Assembly (NCBI RefSeq): GCF_003855155.1
Contig: NZ_CP034073.1
Span: 1-64,000 of the forward strand
DNA: 64,000 bases
Origin: Shewanella psychromarinicola
GTDB taxonomy: Bacteria > Pseudomonadota > Gammaproteobacteria > Enterobacterales > Shewanellaceae
Direction: 5' to 3'
The notes under the pieces are model-generated. The model worked only from the letters and a program-made list of their open reading frames with translations. It did no database searches and was not told the origin of the DNA. Every line of letters begins with the position of its first letter. The stretch's first letter is position 1. The translations under genes and the position numbers were made by a program. Shown here one piece after another: positions 17,600 to 26,275 of this stretch.

Positions 17600-17923
17600 T
17601 TAGTTAAGCTCGTCTTCATCTTCATCTTCATCTTCAGCATCGAACAGCTCTTCTTCGTCAATGGCCGATTCAGCAGCAATAGCAGCCGCTAAGCTTTTAG
17701 CTTTAAGGTGCTTCTCTGTTTTACGCTGGTTACGATCAGCTTGCTTAGATAAAAAACCTTGCAGTGCTTGCTCGCCCCATGCAATGGCTTCTGCTTCTGA
17801 TGCAAAACCATCTTGGCTTTTTGATACTATGGTTTTAGTCGATGTCATACGACGAGTGATTTCAGTTTTCCAAGTGTTTTCAATTTGAATAACACGTAAA
17901 GCATACTTTTTGCTATCGCTCAT
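17600..17923 (-). CDS. DUF3622 family protein with acidic tail
   Basis: A 107-residue cytosolic protein. Residues 8-62 (ALRVIQIENTWKTEITRRMT, then SKSQDGFASEAEAIAWGEQ) match the DUF3622 pattern of a small sheet-helix domain. It is followed by a basic stretch (RNQRKTEKHLKAK) and a strongly acidic C-terminus (EDEDEDEDELN). The acidic tail is encoded by a TCATCT-type hexamer repeat at 17613-17636 and may vary in length between strains. Function unknown. Confidence 0.85.
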   Translation of the reverse strand: MSDSKKYALRVIQIENTWKTEITRRMTSTKTIVSKSQDGFASEAEAIAWGEQALQGFLSKQADRNQRKTEKHLKAKSLAAAIAAESAIDEEELFDAEDEDEDEDELN

Positions 17924-18117
17924 AATCTATTCTTTCCTACTTAAGGTATCACAGGCTAAAACCCATGAAATTTCAGCCGCGCAGTGTACTCGAAACACAC
18001 GAGTTTGGGCAGCTATTTAATGGTTATTTTTGCAGCTTATTTGAAAAACTAACCCAATGGCAAGCTTAATACTGCCAGCGGAAAAGCAATGATGGTTAAA
18101 ATCATGCTGTGGCGCCA

Positions 18118-20052
18118 TTATTGTTTCACTAATTGGTTGGAGCCAACAATCATCATTTCACATTTATGGCAGTCAAAAATCAATTTCAATTTATCTTTAC
18201 CTACCTCTAAAAACATAGGATCCGCTTTAATACCTTCAACTTCTTTCGGGCATAAATTAAAACTGTAACGCAGACAATGTTTAGTGACCATTAACGGAGC
18301 ATCATGCAAAACGTTATTTTTCTCATAGGTGTCTTCAATTTGAATCACCCCATGTTGATGGTAAAAAGATTTCGCTTTTTCATTCGCCACATTAGATAAA
18401 AAGCTCAGTGCCTTTTGCGGGAAACGTGCTGTTTTATCATGCACCCAACGCTCTGGTCGTTGGTAACTGGCAACTCTTGCCGTCATTAATGCACTAACGG
18501 CATCGCGGCGTAACTCATTAACAACCGAGATGGGTAAAAACCACATCTGCTGCGTGAGTAAATTAACCTTGTTCAATACAAAGTCACTGCTGCCAAGTTT
18601 ACTGAATTGTTTTTTCAGATTTTCGGCGGTCTTGACTTGGTCATTAGCGGGGGCTTTATCGCACGCTAACATGACTGTCGCACTGATATTATGCCGATCT
18701 GTAATCGTTAATCCCACCCCGTCATCGGTATCAAAAAATTGCATATCGACAGTCATTTTACGGCTAGCAGAATCTTTGTTAAGGCTAGCTTCGAACTTAT
18801 GGTCAAAGTTACGGAACATCATCACCCCAATTTTAAGATCTTTGGGTACCTCGGTTAAATGCAAGACATTCCCCTCAGCACGGTTGATGCGCACGCCAGA
18901 GAGTTTATCGTCAGACAAACGCTGTGTTTCGTAGTGTTCAACAAAAAAACAGAGGCCATCACCATTATTAAAGTGAATGTCTTTGCCACTTTCACGGGTA
19001 TCGATTTTAATAAAGTCTTTACCTACTTCGGTGATACGGCCCACTTTTTCACCAATGAACTTAGGCGAACTAAAATGCTCAATGGCCTCAGTACGTTCAT
19101 TAACAAAATAATCCGTTTTACCACGGTTAAAACTTTTATCAGGATCGGGGATAAAGTTAAACGTGCAACGACCATGAGAAATTGATTCTACATCATCACG
19201 TTTAGCCATAATCGCATCAAGTTGCTGACGATAATGAGCGGTGATATTTTTAAGGTAAGTAATATCTTTTAAGCGGCCTTCAATTTTAAACGAACTAATA
19301 CCAGCATCAATTAACGCTTCTAAATTATCGGTCTGGTTATTGTCTTTTAATGATAATAAGTGCTGATTTTCAGCTAAGACGTCACCTTCGCGAGTGGTCA
19401 AATTGCACGGTAACCGACACATCTGTGAACATTCACCGCGATTAGCACTGCGATTAGAATACGCATGGCTCAAATTACATAAACCGCTATAACTGACACA
19501 TAATGCGCCGTGAATAAAGAACTCTAACTTCATTTTTGTGCTAGCAGCAATATCGCGAATTTGTGGGATATTGAGCTCACGGGCTAATACGACTTGCGAA
19601 AAACCAACTTGCTCTAAAAAGACCGTTTTTTCAGGGCTGCGGTTATCCGTTTGCGTACTGGCATGCAACGCAATAGGCGGCAGATCAAATTGTAAAACAC
19701 CCATGTCTTGAACAATCAAGGCATCAACCCCCGCTTCATAAAGCCGCCAAATAAGCTTTTGGGCTTTATCAAGTTCGTCATCCATTAAAATGGTATTTAA
19801 CGCCACAAAAACCTGAGCATGATAACGATGAGCAAATTCTGCCAAACGAGCAATGTCTTCAACACTGTTACCAGCATTATGGCGCGCGCCAAAGGCAGGA
19901 CCACCAATATAAACCGCATCAGCACCATGGCGAATAGCCTCAATGCCGTAATCAGCATTTTTAGCAGGCGCTAATAGTTCTAATCGACGTTTTACGGGTG
20001 CCTCAGGTGTAAACAATTCTACAGTAACCATAATGTTAACTAAATTTCGCAT
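18118..20052 (-). CDS. rlhA: U32-family 23S rRNA C2501 hydroxylase RlhA (YdcP)
   Basis: 644 residues, close to E. coli RlhA (about 650) and far longer than TrhP/YegQ (about 450), which rules out the tRNA paralogue. RlhA hydroxylates C2501 of 23S rRNA using prephenate-dependent chemistry. Seen: ELLAPAKNADYGIEAIRHGA, ADAVYIGGPAFGARHNAGNS, the cysteine-rich U32 signature SYSGLCNLSHAYSNRSANRG followed by ECSQMCRLPC, and a C-terminal DUF3656-type region ending with further cysteines (CLRYSFNLCPKE, FDCHKCEM). Start uncertain: ATG 20052 or ATG 20031 (MVTVELFTPEAPVKR); neither has a good ribosome site. Confidence 0.92.
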   Translation of the reverse strand: MRNLVNIMVTVELFTPEAPVKRRLELLAPAKNADYGIEAIRHGADAVYIGGPAFGARHNAGNSVEDIARLAEFAHRYHAQVFVALNTILMDDELDKAQKLIWRLYEAGVDALIVQDMGVLQFDLPPIALHASTQTDNRSPEKTVFLEQVGFSQVVLARELNIPQIRDIAASTKMKLEFFIHGALCVSYSGLCNLSHAYSNRSANRGECSQMCRLPCNLTTREGDVLAENQHLLSLKDNNQTDNLEALIDAGISSFKIEGRLKDITYLKNITAHYRQQLDAIMAKRDDVESISHGRCTFNFIPDPDKSFNRGKTDYFVNERTEAIEHFSSPKFIGEKVGRITEVGKDFIKIDTRESGKDIHFNNGDGLCFFVEHYETQRLSDDKLSGVRINRAEGNVLHLTEVPKDLKIGVMMFRNFDHKFEASLNKDSASRKMTVDMQFFDTDDGVGLTITDRHNISATVMLACDKAPANDQVKTAENLKKQFSKLGSSDFVLNKVNLLTQQMWFLPISVVNELRRDAVSALMTARVASYQRPERWVHDKTARFPQKALSFLSNVANEKAKSFYHQHGVIQIEDTYEKNNVLHDAPLMVTKHCLRYSFNLCPKEVEGIKADPMFLEVGKDKLKLIFDCHKCEMMIVGSNQLVKQ

Positions 20053-20207
20053 TAATTCGGATAAAAAAAGTGCGCCAGCATACTAATATTGTCGCATTGA
20101 CATAAGTATGTTGACGCATTCAAATAGCGGTATACTTTAGCAAACTTTACATAAAGTTATACATGAATTCGTTGTTATCAACGCCTAAAATGGCTGCAAC
20201 GCTAGGC

Positions 20208-20774
20208 TTATAAAAACAGATCTTGGATATTTTTAAAGTCAGTTTTACCTTCAGCAATTTCTTGTGGGTTTAAACCAGACACTTCATGTGGGAACACTAA
20301 CCAATCTTCAGATGAATGAATAAAATAATCTGGCTTTAGATCGACTTTAGTGTTTTTGGGTTTGTAGTAAGGACATGCTATACGAATATCGGTTGGCATG
20401 TTCAAACGCATAAATTTTCTTAATTTACCAATAAGCGCATCAACACTGCGCCCCGAGTCAAATACGTCATCAACAATCAACAAACCGTCGCTAGCATTGG
20501 CATTTTCGATAATGTAATGCAAACCGTGCACTTTAATATTTTTATCTTGTTTGTCAGTGCCAATACCATAATAAGACGAGGTTCTAACTGCAATATGGTC
20601 TGTTTCGATTTTCTTAAAATCAAAATACTCTTGAACGGCAATACCGATAGGTGCTCCACCGCGCCAAATACCCACGATAAACTGTGGTCGAAAGCCACTG
20701 TCATATACTTGTGCAGCGAGTCTAAATGAATCTTCCAAAAGTTGTTGCGCACTAACAAAGAGTTTATCTGTCAT
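20208..20774 (-). CDS. Purine-type phosphoribosyltransferase
   Basis: 188 residues, type I phosphoribosyltransferase fold. The PRPP-binding signature LLIVDDVFDSGRSV lies at about 98-111, the PP-loop region GIWRGGAPIGI at about 35-45, and a C-terminal hood with WLVFPHEV. This matches the hypoxanthine/xanthine-guanine phosphoribosyltransferase relatives (COG2236-like), which recycle purine bases with PRPP. The exact base specificity cannot be read. It stands alone, transcribed away from the DnaJ-related gene; no purine-type regulatory site was recognised. Confidence 0.85.
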   Translation of the reverse strand: MTDKLFVSAQQLLEDSFRLAAQVYDSGFRPQFIVGIWRGGAPIGIAVQEYFDFKKIETDHIAVRTSSYYGIGTDKQDKNIKVHGLHYIIENANASDGLLIVDDVFDSGRSVDALIGKLRKFMRLNMPTDIRIACPYYKPKNTKVDLKPDYFIHSSEDWLVFPHEVSGLNPQEIAEGKTDFKNIQDLFL

Positions 20775-21094
20775 TGGTTAAAGCCCCAGTTATTTTATTG
20801 CGGCGAATTTTATATCAAATAAGCTTTTCTTGCCTGCAAGAAAAGGAATTAATTGATCAAAAGCAATAAAAAAATCAAAACGTTCGCCACATCGCCATTA
20901 TCTCAAGCGCCACTAGTAGCGTCAACCGATCCTAATGTGAACAATAATCCACCTCATTAACAAGTATCCTTTATCAATACAATATAGAGTAGGCGTTAAG
21001 TTTGCTATCTCAAGCTTGAAGGCAAAGTTCAAGGTCAATACCTGGGTCGTAATGACAATAAAATCTACTTGTCATTAAAAACGACTATGGCATA
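20775..21094. other. Intergenic region with a possible coding remnant
   Basis: No intact gene. A 31-codon plus-strand frame ending at a stop near 21094 reads GKVQGQYLGRNDNKIYLSLK. It has no good start and no family that I recognise. It could be a remnant of an older N-terminus or a chance frame. Both flanking genes point outwards, so their promoters must lie here. Confidence 0.4.
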
Positions 21095-21808
21095 GTGGGC
21101 TGCCATGAAAAGCAGATTTTATCGCCAATTCAGGACCCATACGCCACTATGCTAGTCAATAAAACCTTACACCATGCCTATGGAACTGAACAGGCAAGCA
21201 CCACAGACAACAACGAACTCAAGGTGCCTAAAAGTGACAACCCGCTCATATGGCCTGTGCTGAGTTTGTTGCAATCAACCAACCAAAGTTGGAAAGTACA
21301 TCATTTGGCGAGCGAGTTACAAGCCAAAGGATTAATGTATAATCTTGACCCTTTACCCGAAAAAGACCTCTTTAAACGCAACTTTCTACTGATGAACGCC
21401 TTATATGAATTACAAGACATATTAATCCCCAAACAGTGGTTACAAGTAAAGGCAATGGAGATCCAAATATTTAGGATTATTCCGGCCAATGCTGATGTGC
21501 AACATATTTGCGATGGTGCATTACGCGATTATTATCTCGATTGGGCCAATTATGATGCCAGCGTTAACGTTATACAAGAAATGCTGGAGTCATTCTGGTC
21601 AAGTTATCAGGAGTATATTGGCGTCAACACCCAGTTAATGCACCAAGGTCATGCCTTGACAGTATTTGAACTTGATGACACTGCCACCGATAAAGACATT
21701 CGCAAACAATGGCGCAAACTCGCGCTTAAATGGCACCCCGACCGCGAACAAGGTAATGCCGAACGTTTCCGTGAAGTATGCGAAGCATGGCAAACCCTAA
21801 GAAATTAA
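21095..21808 (+). CDS. DnaJ-related co-chaperone-like protein
   Basis: 237 residues from GTG 21095. An ATG at 21149 is an alternative; both precede the recognised domain. Residues about 50-130 (NPLIWPVLSLLQSTNQSWKV, then FKRNFLLMNALYELQ) match the N-terminal DNAJ-related domain. Residues about 185-237 are a C-terminal J-domain with DKDIRKQWRKLALKWHPDRE carrying the HPD triad. The J-domain should stimulate a DnaK-type ATPase. It lacks the Gly/Phe and zinc-finger parts of true DnaJ. The upstream region contains a possible remnant frame, so the N-terminus may have been altered. Confidence 0.82.
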   Translation: MGCHEKQILSPIQDPYATMLVNKTLHHAYGTEQASTTDNNELKVPKSDNPLIWPVLSLLQSTNQSWKVHHLASELQAKGLMYNLDPLPEKDLFKRNFLLMNALYELQDILIPKQWLQVKAMEIQIFRIIPANADVQHICDGALRDYYLDWANYDASVNVIQEMLESFWSSYQEYIGVNTQLMHQGHALTVFELDDTATDKDIRKQWRKLALKWHPDREQGNAERFREVCEAWQTLRN

Positions 21809-22252
21809 GCGTAGGCTGCCAATAATTTACAGGCTCAATATCTTGGTCGAACACTCATAGACCATGATAGCGATTGTCCACAGAACTCTGCATGACTAAC
21901 TGTGCTTTAGTTATTTAGCGATGCGCATTAGCCATTTAATCGTTAGCTATTTACAGCCATCAATAAACAGGCTTTGGTTAATTATCCAGATTAACCTTCT
22001 ATATCGCATCATCTAGATTGAACAACTCAATGCCACTTTATGATGACATTCCTTAATAATCATTAAGTTCACTTCAATATCTTGCCTTAATTCAGAGGTT
22101 AACCTCATAAAGCACGCACGGATCACGAAATTAACGCCTTTTTAATTGATGATTTAAGCCATAATTCAGCTTAGAAACTTACCCTAATTAGCTCGAGCAG
22201 ATTAATCTAATCCTATTGATTACTCGCTAATAACATTGATCTGAGGTTTTAC
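21809..22252. other. Gene-free intergenic region
   Basis: About 440 AT-rich bases with stops in all frames. I see no gene, repeat or clear RNA. It must hold the promoter of the DsbA-like gene. Confidence 0.6.
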
Positions 22253-22909
22253 ATGATTAAATATTTCGCCGTTGCATTGACGCTCATAGCAGCCTCATTT
22301 AGCACATTTGCTGCGCCATTTGTTGCAGGCAAGCATTACACTCAAATTTCCAATAATATGGTTACTAGTACGCCAAAAATCACTGAGTTTTTTTCATTTT
22401 ACTGCCATAACTGCTTCAATATGGAAACTCAGTATCTTGCTGAGATTAAAGCAGGATTAGATGAAGAGGTCACCTTCGATACTAAGCATGTTGACTTTAT
22501 GAACAGCGATTTAGGCACTGAAGTGATGCGATCACTGGCTGTTATTCATGAGGTTGGTCAAGCAGAAAAGCTCAACCACGCAATGTTTACGGCTATCCAA
22601 GGTGATAAAGGCGCCAATGGGCATGATCACAATGCTCAAGGCCACCAGCATGAATCACAAATAAACAGCCGTGAAGACATTAAAAAAATCTTCAGCCAAT
22701 TTGGTGTCGATGCCGCAACCTATGACACATTGGCCGACAGCAGTACTACCGATAAAGCATTGGCTTTATGGCGTCAGCAACAAACGTTATATAACGTCAG
22801 TAGCGTACCCGCATTTATCGTTAATGATAAATACGCTATCAATATGAATGAAATTAGCACTTTAGATGAACTAATTGAGTTGATGAACTATTTAGCCACC
22901 TCAAAATAA
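22253..22909 (+). CDS. DsbA-family thiol oxidoreductase with CHNC active site and His-rich insert
   Basis: 218 residues. Signal peptide 1-20 (ending TFAAPF), so periplasmic. The active site reads FFSFYCHNCFNMET, a CHNC centre in place of the CPHC of E. coli DsbA. The cis-proline loop is SSVPAFIVND near 183. Between the two thioredoxin halves is an insert with GHDHNAQGHQHE, possibly metal-binding. The family introduces disulphides into exported proteins with DsbB; the altered dipeptide should change redox potential, so it may be a specialised oxidase. GAGG precedes the ATG, and a strong terminator follows. Confidence 0.88.
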   Translation: MIKYFAVALTLIAASFSTFAAPFVAGKHYTQISNNMVTSTPKITEFFSFYCHNCFNMETQYLAEIKAGLDEEVTFDTKHVDFMNSDLGTEVMRSLAVIHEVGQAEKLNHAMFTAIQGDKGANGHDHNAQGHQHESQINSREDIKKIFSQFGVDAATYDTLADSSTTDKALALWRQQQTLYNVSSVPAFIVNDKYAINMNEISTLDELIELMNYLATSK

Positions 22910-22942
22910 CGGCCGCATCTTGATGAGTAATCAACACTAATG

Positions 22943-22977
22943 AAAAAAATGGCTATCAATTGATAGCCATTTTTTTC
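22943..22977. terminator. Terminator after the DsbA-like gene
   Basis: AAAAAAATGGCTATCA, then ATTGATAGCCATTTTTTT, gives a perfect 10-pair stem with a T tract on the plus strand and an A tract before it, so it could work both ways. Confidence 0.92.
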
Positions 22978-23011
22978 GATTTATCCCATCTGTAATTCAG
23001 AGATAAGAACC

Positions 23012-23246
23012 TATACTCAAACGACCTCGAAATGCAGGATTACGCATGTGCAGACTGCTAAGTTCTAGGGCGGACTCCGTCCTGCTAGGGTCGCTACGCT
23101 TCTAGATCCTAGGACCTAAGACCTAGCACCTAGAAGGAGCGAAGCACCGCCCTCTGGCGAGCTTGCGAGTTCCTAGCAGCGCAGCGCTCTAGGCTCTTCC
23201 TACGGGAGCGCTGAAACGAGCATGATGAAGTGGCTTGGGAGGATAT
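23012..23246. mobile_element. MITE-like non-autonomous element B with CTAG-repeat core
   Basis: The left end reads ATACTCAAACGACCTCGAAA followed by TGC. The right end on the opposite strand reads CCCAAGCCACTTCATCATGC followed by TCGTTTCAG, which differs from the left end of element A in only two of 29 bases. Inside are CTAG-footed hairpins, among them 23065-23088 with the stem GGAC-TCC-GTCC, plus TTCTAGATCCTAGGACCTAA and CTAGCAGCGCAGCGCTCTAG. No coding capacity. It lies between convergent genes, so it could act as a terminator for both. Confidence 0.6.
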
Positions 23247-23276
23247 AACCAGATCATCAGAACCAGACCACGCTCT

Positions 23277-23810
23277 CTAATCAAAAAAATCACGTAAATG
23301 CAGTAGTCCAAGTAACGCATGTACGAGTAATAAGCCAGCAAAACAGTTTGCAAATAAACTATGGTAATAGCGTAAACTCAGTGCATATTCACCACCTTGA
23401 GCCAACCACCACCCCACACCTGTGACAGATACCATCAGCAATAACAATAAACATATCCCGGCAATCACACTCAATAAGCCTTTACCGCCAGATAGCGGTA
23501 ATTGTCCTTTAGACAAGCCCTGTAGGTCTTGCTGACATTGACGCCATTCGCCTACTATCCAAGGGTAAAACTGACGCCATTGACCTTGCCTACAGACATC
23601 AAAAGCAAAAGCTACGGCTAACAAAGCACAACACAAACCGCCATAGACATGCCAGCTATTCCAGCCACTGCTATTAGGCGGCAAACGCCGCCCCATTAAT
23701 ATCCACGGGCTAGTGGCAATAAGCAAAACGCTCAACACCCCTGTTACGGCGTGCAATTTAGTGGCTATCGCATCGTACCACTGCGATGCTGTCATCGCTG
23801 GCTTCATCAA
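23277..23810 (-). CDS. Cytochrome b561-like membrane protein
   Basis: 177 residues with four hydrophobic helices. Histidines sit in or next to helices (KLHAVTGV, SWHVYGGL, YYHSLFANC, LVHALLGLLH), the layout of di-haem b561-type cytochromes. It should pass electrons across the inner membrane. The start is TTG 23810 or ATG 23807, directly after the hemG stop, so the two are translated from one mRNA. It could therefore reoxidise the quinol or flavin partner of HemG; this is inference from position. Confidence 0.75.
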   Translation of the reverse strand: MMKPAMTASQWYDAIATKLHAVTGVLSVLLIATSPWILMGRRLPPNSSGWNSWHVYGGLCCALLAVAFAFDVCRQGQWRQFYPWIVGEWRQCQQDLQGLSKGQLPLSGGKGLLSVIAGICLLLLLMVSVTGVGWWLAQGGEYALSLRYYHSLFANCFAGLLLVHALLGLLHLRDFFD

Positions 23811-24332
23811 TTATGCCTCAATGATCTGCTGAGCAAATTCATCAACTTTATGCCAGTCGGTAAACTCTACCTTGGTATTAGGATCGGTAGGGCCTTTGGT
23901 TATCCACATAATAAACCGAATAATATTTCGGTCCATCACACCGTAGCCTTGGTAGTCTAAATTACCACCAAACACTTGTAATAATGTTGGTTGCCAAACA
24001 CTTTGCTGTAAAAATTGCTGCATATAGCTATTAGTTTGCGGGGTGTTTTTTTGCGGTTTACGCGCCACTAAGCTAACCGAAAAAAAACCACTGGGTTTGT
24101 TTTCTAATTCCGTACGATGAGCTTCAATAAATTGATACAACGCTGGACGATGTTTGCCATGACGAATACTGGCACCGATGTACACTTTATCAAATAGGGC
24201 TAAATCGGGAGCTTCCGCTAAGGATGCGACCGTGACCAGCTGATCTTGCCCAACCAGTTGACGCTGTAAATATTCACATATTTTTTGAGTGTAACCATGG
24301 ACACTTGAATGGATCAGTAAAATTTGGCTCAT
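23811..24332 (-). CDS. hemG: Menaquinone-dependent protoporphyrinogen IX dehydrogenase HemG
   Basis: 173 residues from ATG 24332 (MSQILLIHSSVHGYTQKICE), preceded by CGAGG; this start fits the flavodoxin-like N-terminus better than the ATG seven codons upstream. HemG oxidises protoporphyrinogen IX to protoporphyrin IX in haem synthesis and hands electrons to a quinone. Seen: flavin-phosphate loop region HSSVHGYTQKI, VYIGASIRHGKHRPALYQFI, FFSVSLVARKP, and a C-terminal part with IIRFIMWITKGPTD. Operon with the b561-like gene (stop and start adjacent). Confidence 0.92.
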   Translation of the reverse strand: MSQILLIHSSVHGYTQKICEYLQRQLVGQDQLVTVASLAEAPDLALFDKVYIGASIRHGKHRPALYQFIEAHRTELENKPSGFFSVSLVARKPQKNTPQTNSYMQQFLQQSVWQPTLLQVFGGNLDYQGYGVMDRNIIRFIMWITKGPTDPNTKVEFTDWHKVDEFAQQIIEA

Positions 24333-24451
24333 GCTGACCTCGAATGAAATCATTTAAAAGTAATACAGTATCTTAGACCACTGGCGTGAAAATTTACATG
24401 AAACAGATCACGTCATCATGATCCACAATAGCGGCAATGTGAACTACCGCG

Positions 24452-24488
24452 CAAAAAAATACCCTAGCCATAAATGCCTAAGGTATTT
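24452..24488 (-). terminator. Terminator of the iron operon
   Basis: On the minus strand AATACCTTAGGC, ATTTAT, GGCTAGGGTATT (one mismatch) is followed by seven Ts. It lies 16 bases after the stop of the di-haem gene. Confidence 0.8.
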
Positions 24489-24504
24489 GAGCTTTACAGC
24501 AAAT

Positions 24505-26133
24505 TTACAACGACTGTAAAAAGGCGATAACCTGATCACGCTCTGCTTGCGTTAAGGCCATAAAGTCTTGTTTAGACGTTTTAGATTCTCCGTCATGCCA
24601 CAAAATGGCTTCTTCCAAGGTTGCTGCGCGGCCGTCATGTAAAAATCCGGCTTGTGGATTAACCGTTTGGGTTAAGCCTATGCCCCACAATGGTCGAGTA
24701 CGCCATTCATTACCGTCGGCTAAAAAGTCTGGACGACCATCTGCCAATCCCTCACCCATATCGTGCAACAACAGGTCACTAAAGGGATAAATAGTTTGGC
24801 CTTTTAAGCTGTCGCTCATCGGTAATCCGCCGATATCACCTGAGGTTTTGGTCACAAACGACGGCGTATGACAACTGCTGCAATTGAGTTGCTCAAATAA
24901 CCTCGCGCCTTCGCGCACTGCAGTTTTATCAACGTTACGTCTGGCTGGCACCGCTAATGTTTCGGCATAAAACACCACTGAATCACTGAACTCTGCACTG
25001 GCCTCTGGCGCACCGTTAACATCTTCACCAGTATCAACAAACCCAGTACGGGTTAAATATGAATCATGTAAACTGGTGCCAACAATGCTTTCATCAGGAA
25101 ATAACGGGTTAGTAATACCAATATCACCACGTAATGCGCCTAACGATTGTACTCGGACACTTGGCGTGTTGGCTTTCCAACCAAAGCGACCTAAAGACAC
25201 GGGTGTACTGTCACCATTTTGTGCTTTTATGGCATCAAATACCCAATTAGCCCGTCCAGAAATATCATCTTTATTGCTGTCATCAGCATCAACATTGGCG
25301 AGAATGCTTGCCTCAGGTATTGCTTCTAGCAACCCTAAACCAAACACAGGCATGCCGTTACGCCAACCCATTAACACATCATCTTGTAATAGATTTGAGG
25401 TTACATTGGCACTTTGTTTGGTTTCACCTGGTGCATCATATGGATTTTCGACCGCGAAAATAGGCTTCTTCAAACTAATAGTGCGTCCATCGGCATACAC
25501 TTCATCATGCCGTTCATAAGACAAATACACATCTGCTTGACCAACAAATGCATTGTCTTGCCAATCTGGGCGCGCTTTTAATACTCCGCGATGGAATAGC
25601 TGGTCACCAAAATCTGGCACTTTAATCGGCGCACAGTAATTATTATCTGCAGTTCCTACACTACAAGGCTCAGCAGGAGCTTTACTGATACGTAAGAAAA
25701 TACCCGCTGCCGAACCCAGTTTTACCCGAGTTTCATCTGCGGCCAAAAAGGGAGTGGAATTTCGACCATCGCGTTGATGGCAAGAATTACAGTCAGCATT
25801 ATTAAATACAGGGCCTAAACCATCAAGCTCAGGATGTTGTTCATTCGGTGCGGTAGTAAATGACACTTCAAAATTGGCATCACCTTCTAGATGTAACTCG
25901 AGTTCATCGTCAGTTAAATTAACTGATGGTGTCGAAAAACCATGGCCAGAACTATTGGCATCAAACGTAGTGGTGTCACCGCCTAAAGCAACAATTGAGG
26001 TATAGCTAGGATAAGTCACTACCGGATCAATGGGGTCTGGCGAGATTTCATCATCGCCGCTGCCACCACAAGCACTTAGGCTAAGCCCCAGTAATGCTAC
26101 AAACCAATATGGTTGTCTTAATAATTTGTTCAT
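24505..26133 (-). CDS. Di-haem 'thiol oxidoreductase' lipoprotein (DUF1111)
   Basis: 542 residues from ATG 26133. Lipoprotein signal with lipobox SLSACGG. Two c-type haem sites are visible: CNSCHQRDGRN (about 138) and CSSCHTPSF (about 422). It resembles the COG3488/DUF1111 family, distantly related to di-haem cytochrome c peroxidases. The family commonly sits next to imelysin genes and is thought to take part in iron uptake or oxidation at the outer membrane; the reaction has not been settled. Last gene of the porin-imelysin-DUF1111 cluster under a Fur box, followed by a terminator. Confidence 0.85.
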   Translation of the reverse strand: MNKLLRQPYWFVALLGLSLSACGGSGDDEISPDPIDPVVTYPSYTSIVALGGDTTTFDANSSGHGFSTPSVNLTDDELELHLEGDANFEVSFTTAPNEQHPELDGLGPVFNNADCNSCHQRDGRNSTPFLAADETRVKLGSAAGIFLRISKAPAEPCSVGTADNNYCAPIKVPDFGDQLFHRGVLKARPDWQDNAFVGQADVYLSYERHDEVYADGRTISLKKPIFAVENPYDAPGETKQSANVTSNLLQDDVLMGWRNGMPVFGLGLLEAIPEASILANVDADDSNKDDISGRANWVFDAIKAQNGDSTPVSLGRFGWKANTPSVRVQSLGALRGDIGITNPLFPDESIVGTSLHDSYLTRTGFVDTGEDVNGAPEASAEFSDSVVFYAETLAVPARRNVDKTAVREGARLFEQLNCSSCHTPSFVTKTSGDIGGLPMSDSLKGQTIYPFSDLLLHDMGEGLADGRPDFLADGNEWRTRPLWGIGLTQTVNPQAGFLHDGRAATLEEAILWHDGESKTSKQDFMALTQAERDQVIAFLQSL

Positions 26134-26232
26134 CTTTGTCTCACACATTCACACTAAAATTGAGTTTATTTGGCAGTAATGCGACCTTGTTATTAGTTGA
26201 GTCTCTATTTTTTTGGTCACACTTACCCTCCC

Positions 26233-26257
26233 AATAAGGTCGTTCCATGGCCTTATT
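26233..26257. other. Inverted repeat between imelysin and DUF1111 genes
   Basis: AATAAGGTC, GTTCCAT, GGCCTTATT forms a stem in the 142-base gap inside the operon. On the minus strand it is not followed by an obvious T run, so it may be a partial terminator or an mRNA processing/stability hairpin that lowers expression of the last gene. Confidence 0.5.
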
Positions 26258-26275
26258 GAGACGGTAACAGCTAAA

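Noticed and set aside
18118..20052. rlhA as collagenase-type peptidase or TrhP/YegQ
   Set aside because: Length of about 640 and the C-terminal cysteine region fit RlhA, and U32 members are mostly RNA-modifying enzymes.
20985..21094. Separate small gene before the DnaJ-related gene
   Set aside because: 31 codons, no start codon with ribosome site, no recognised family.
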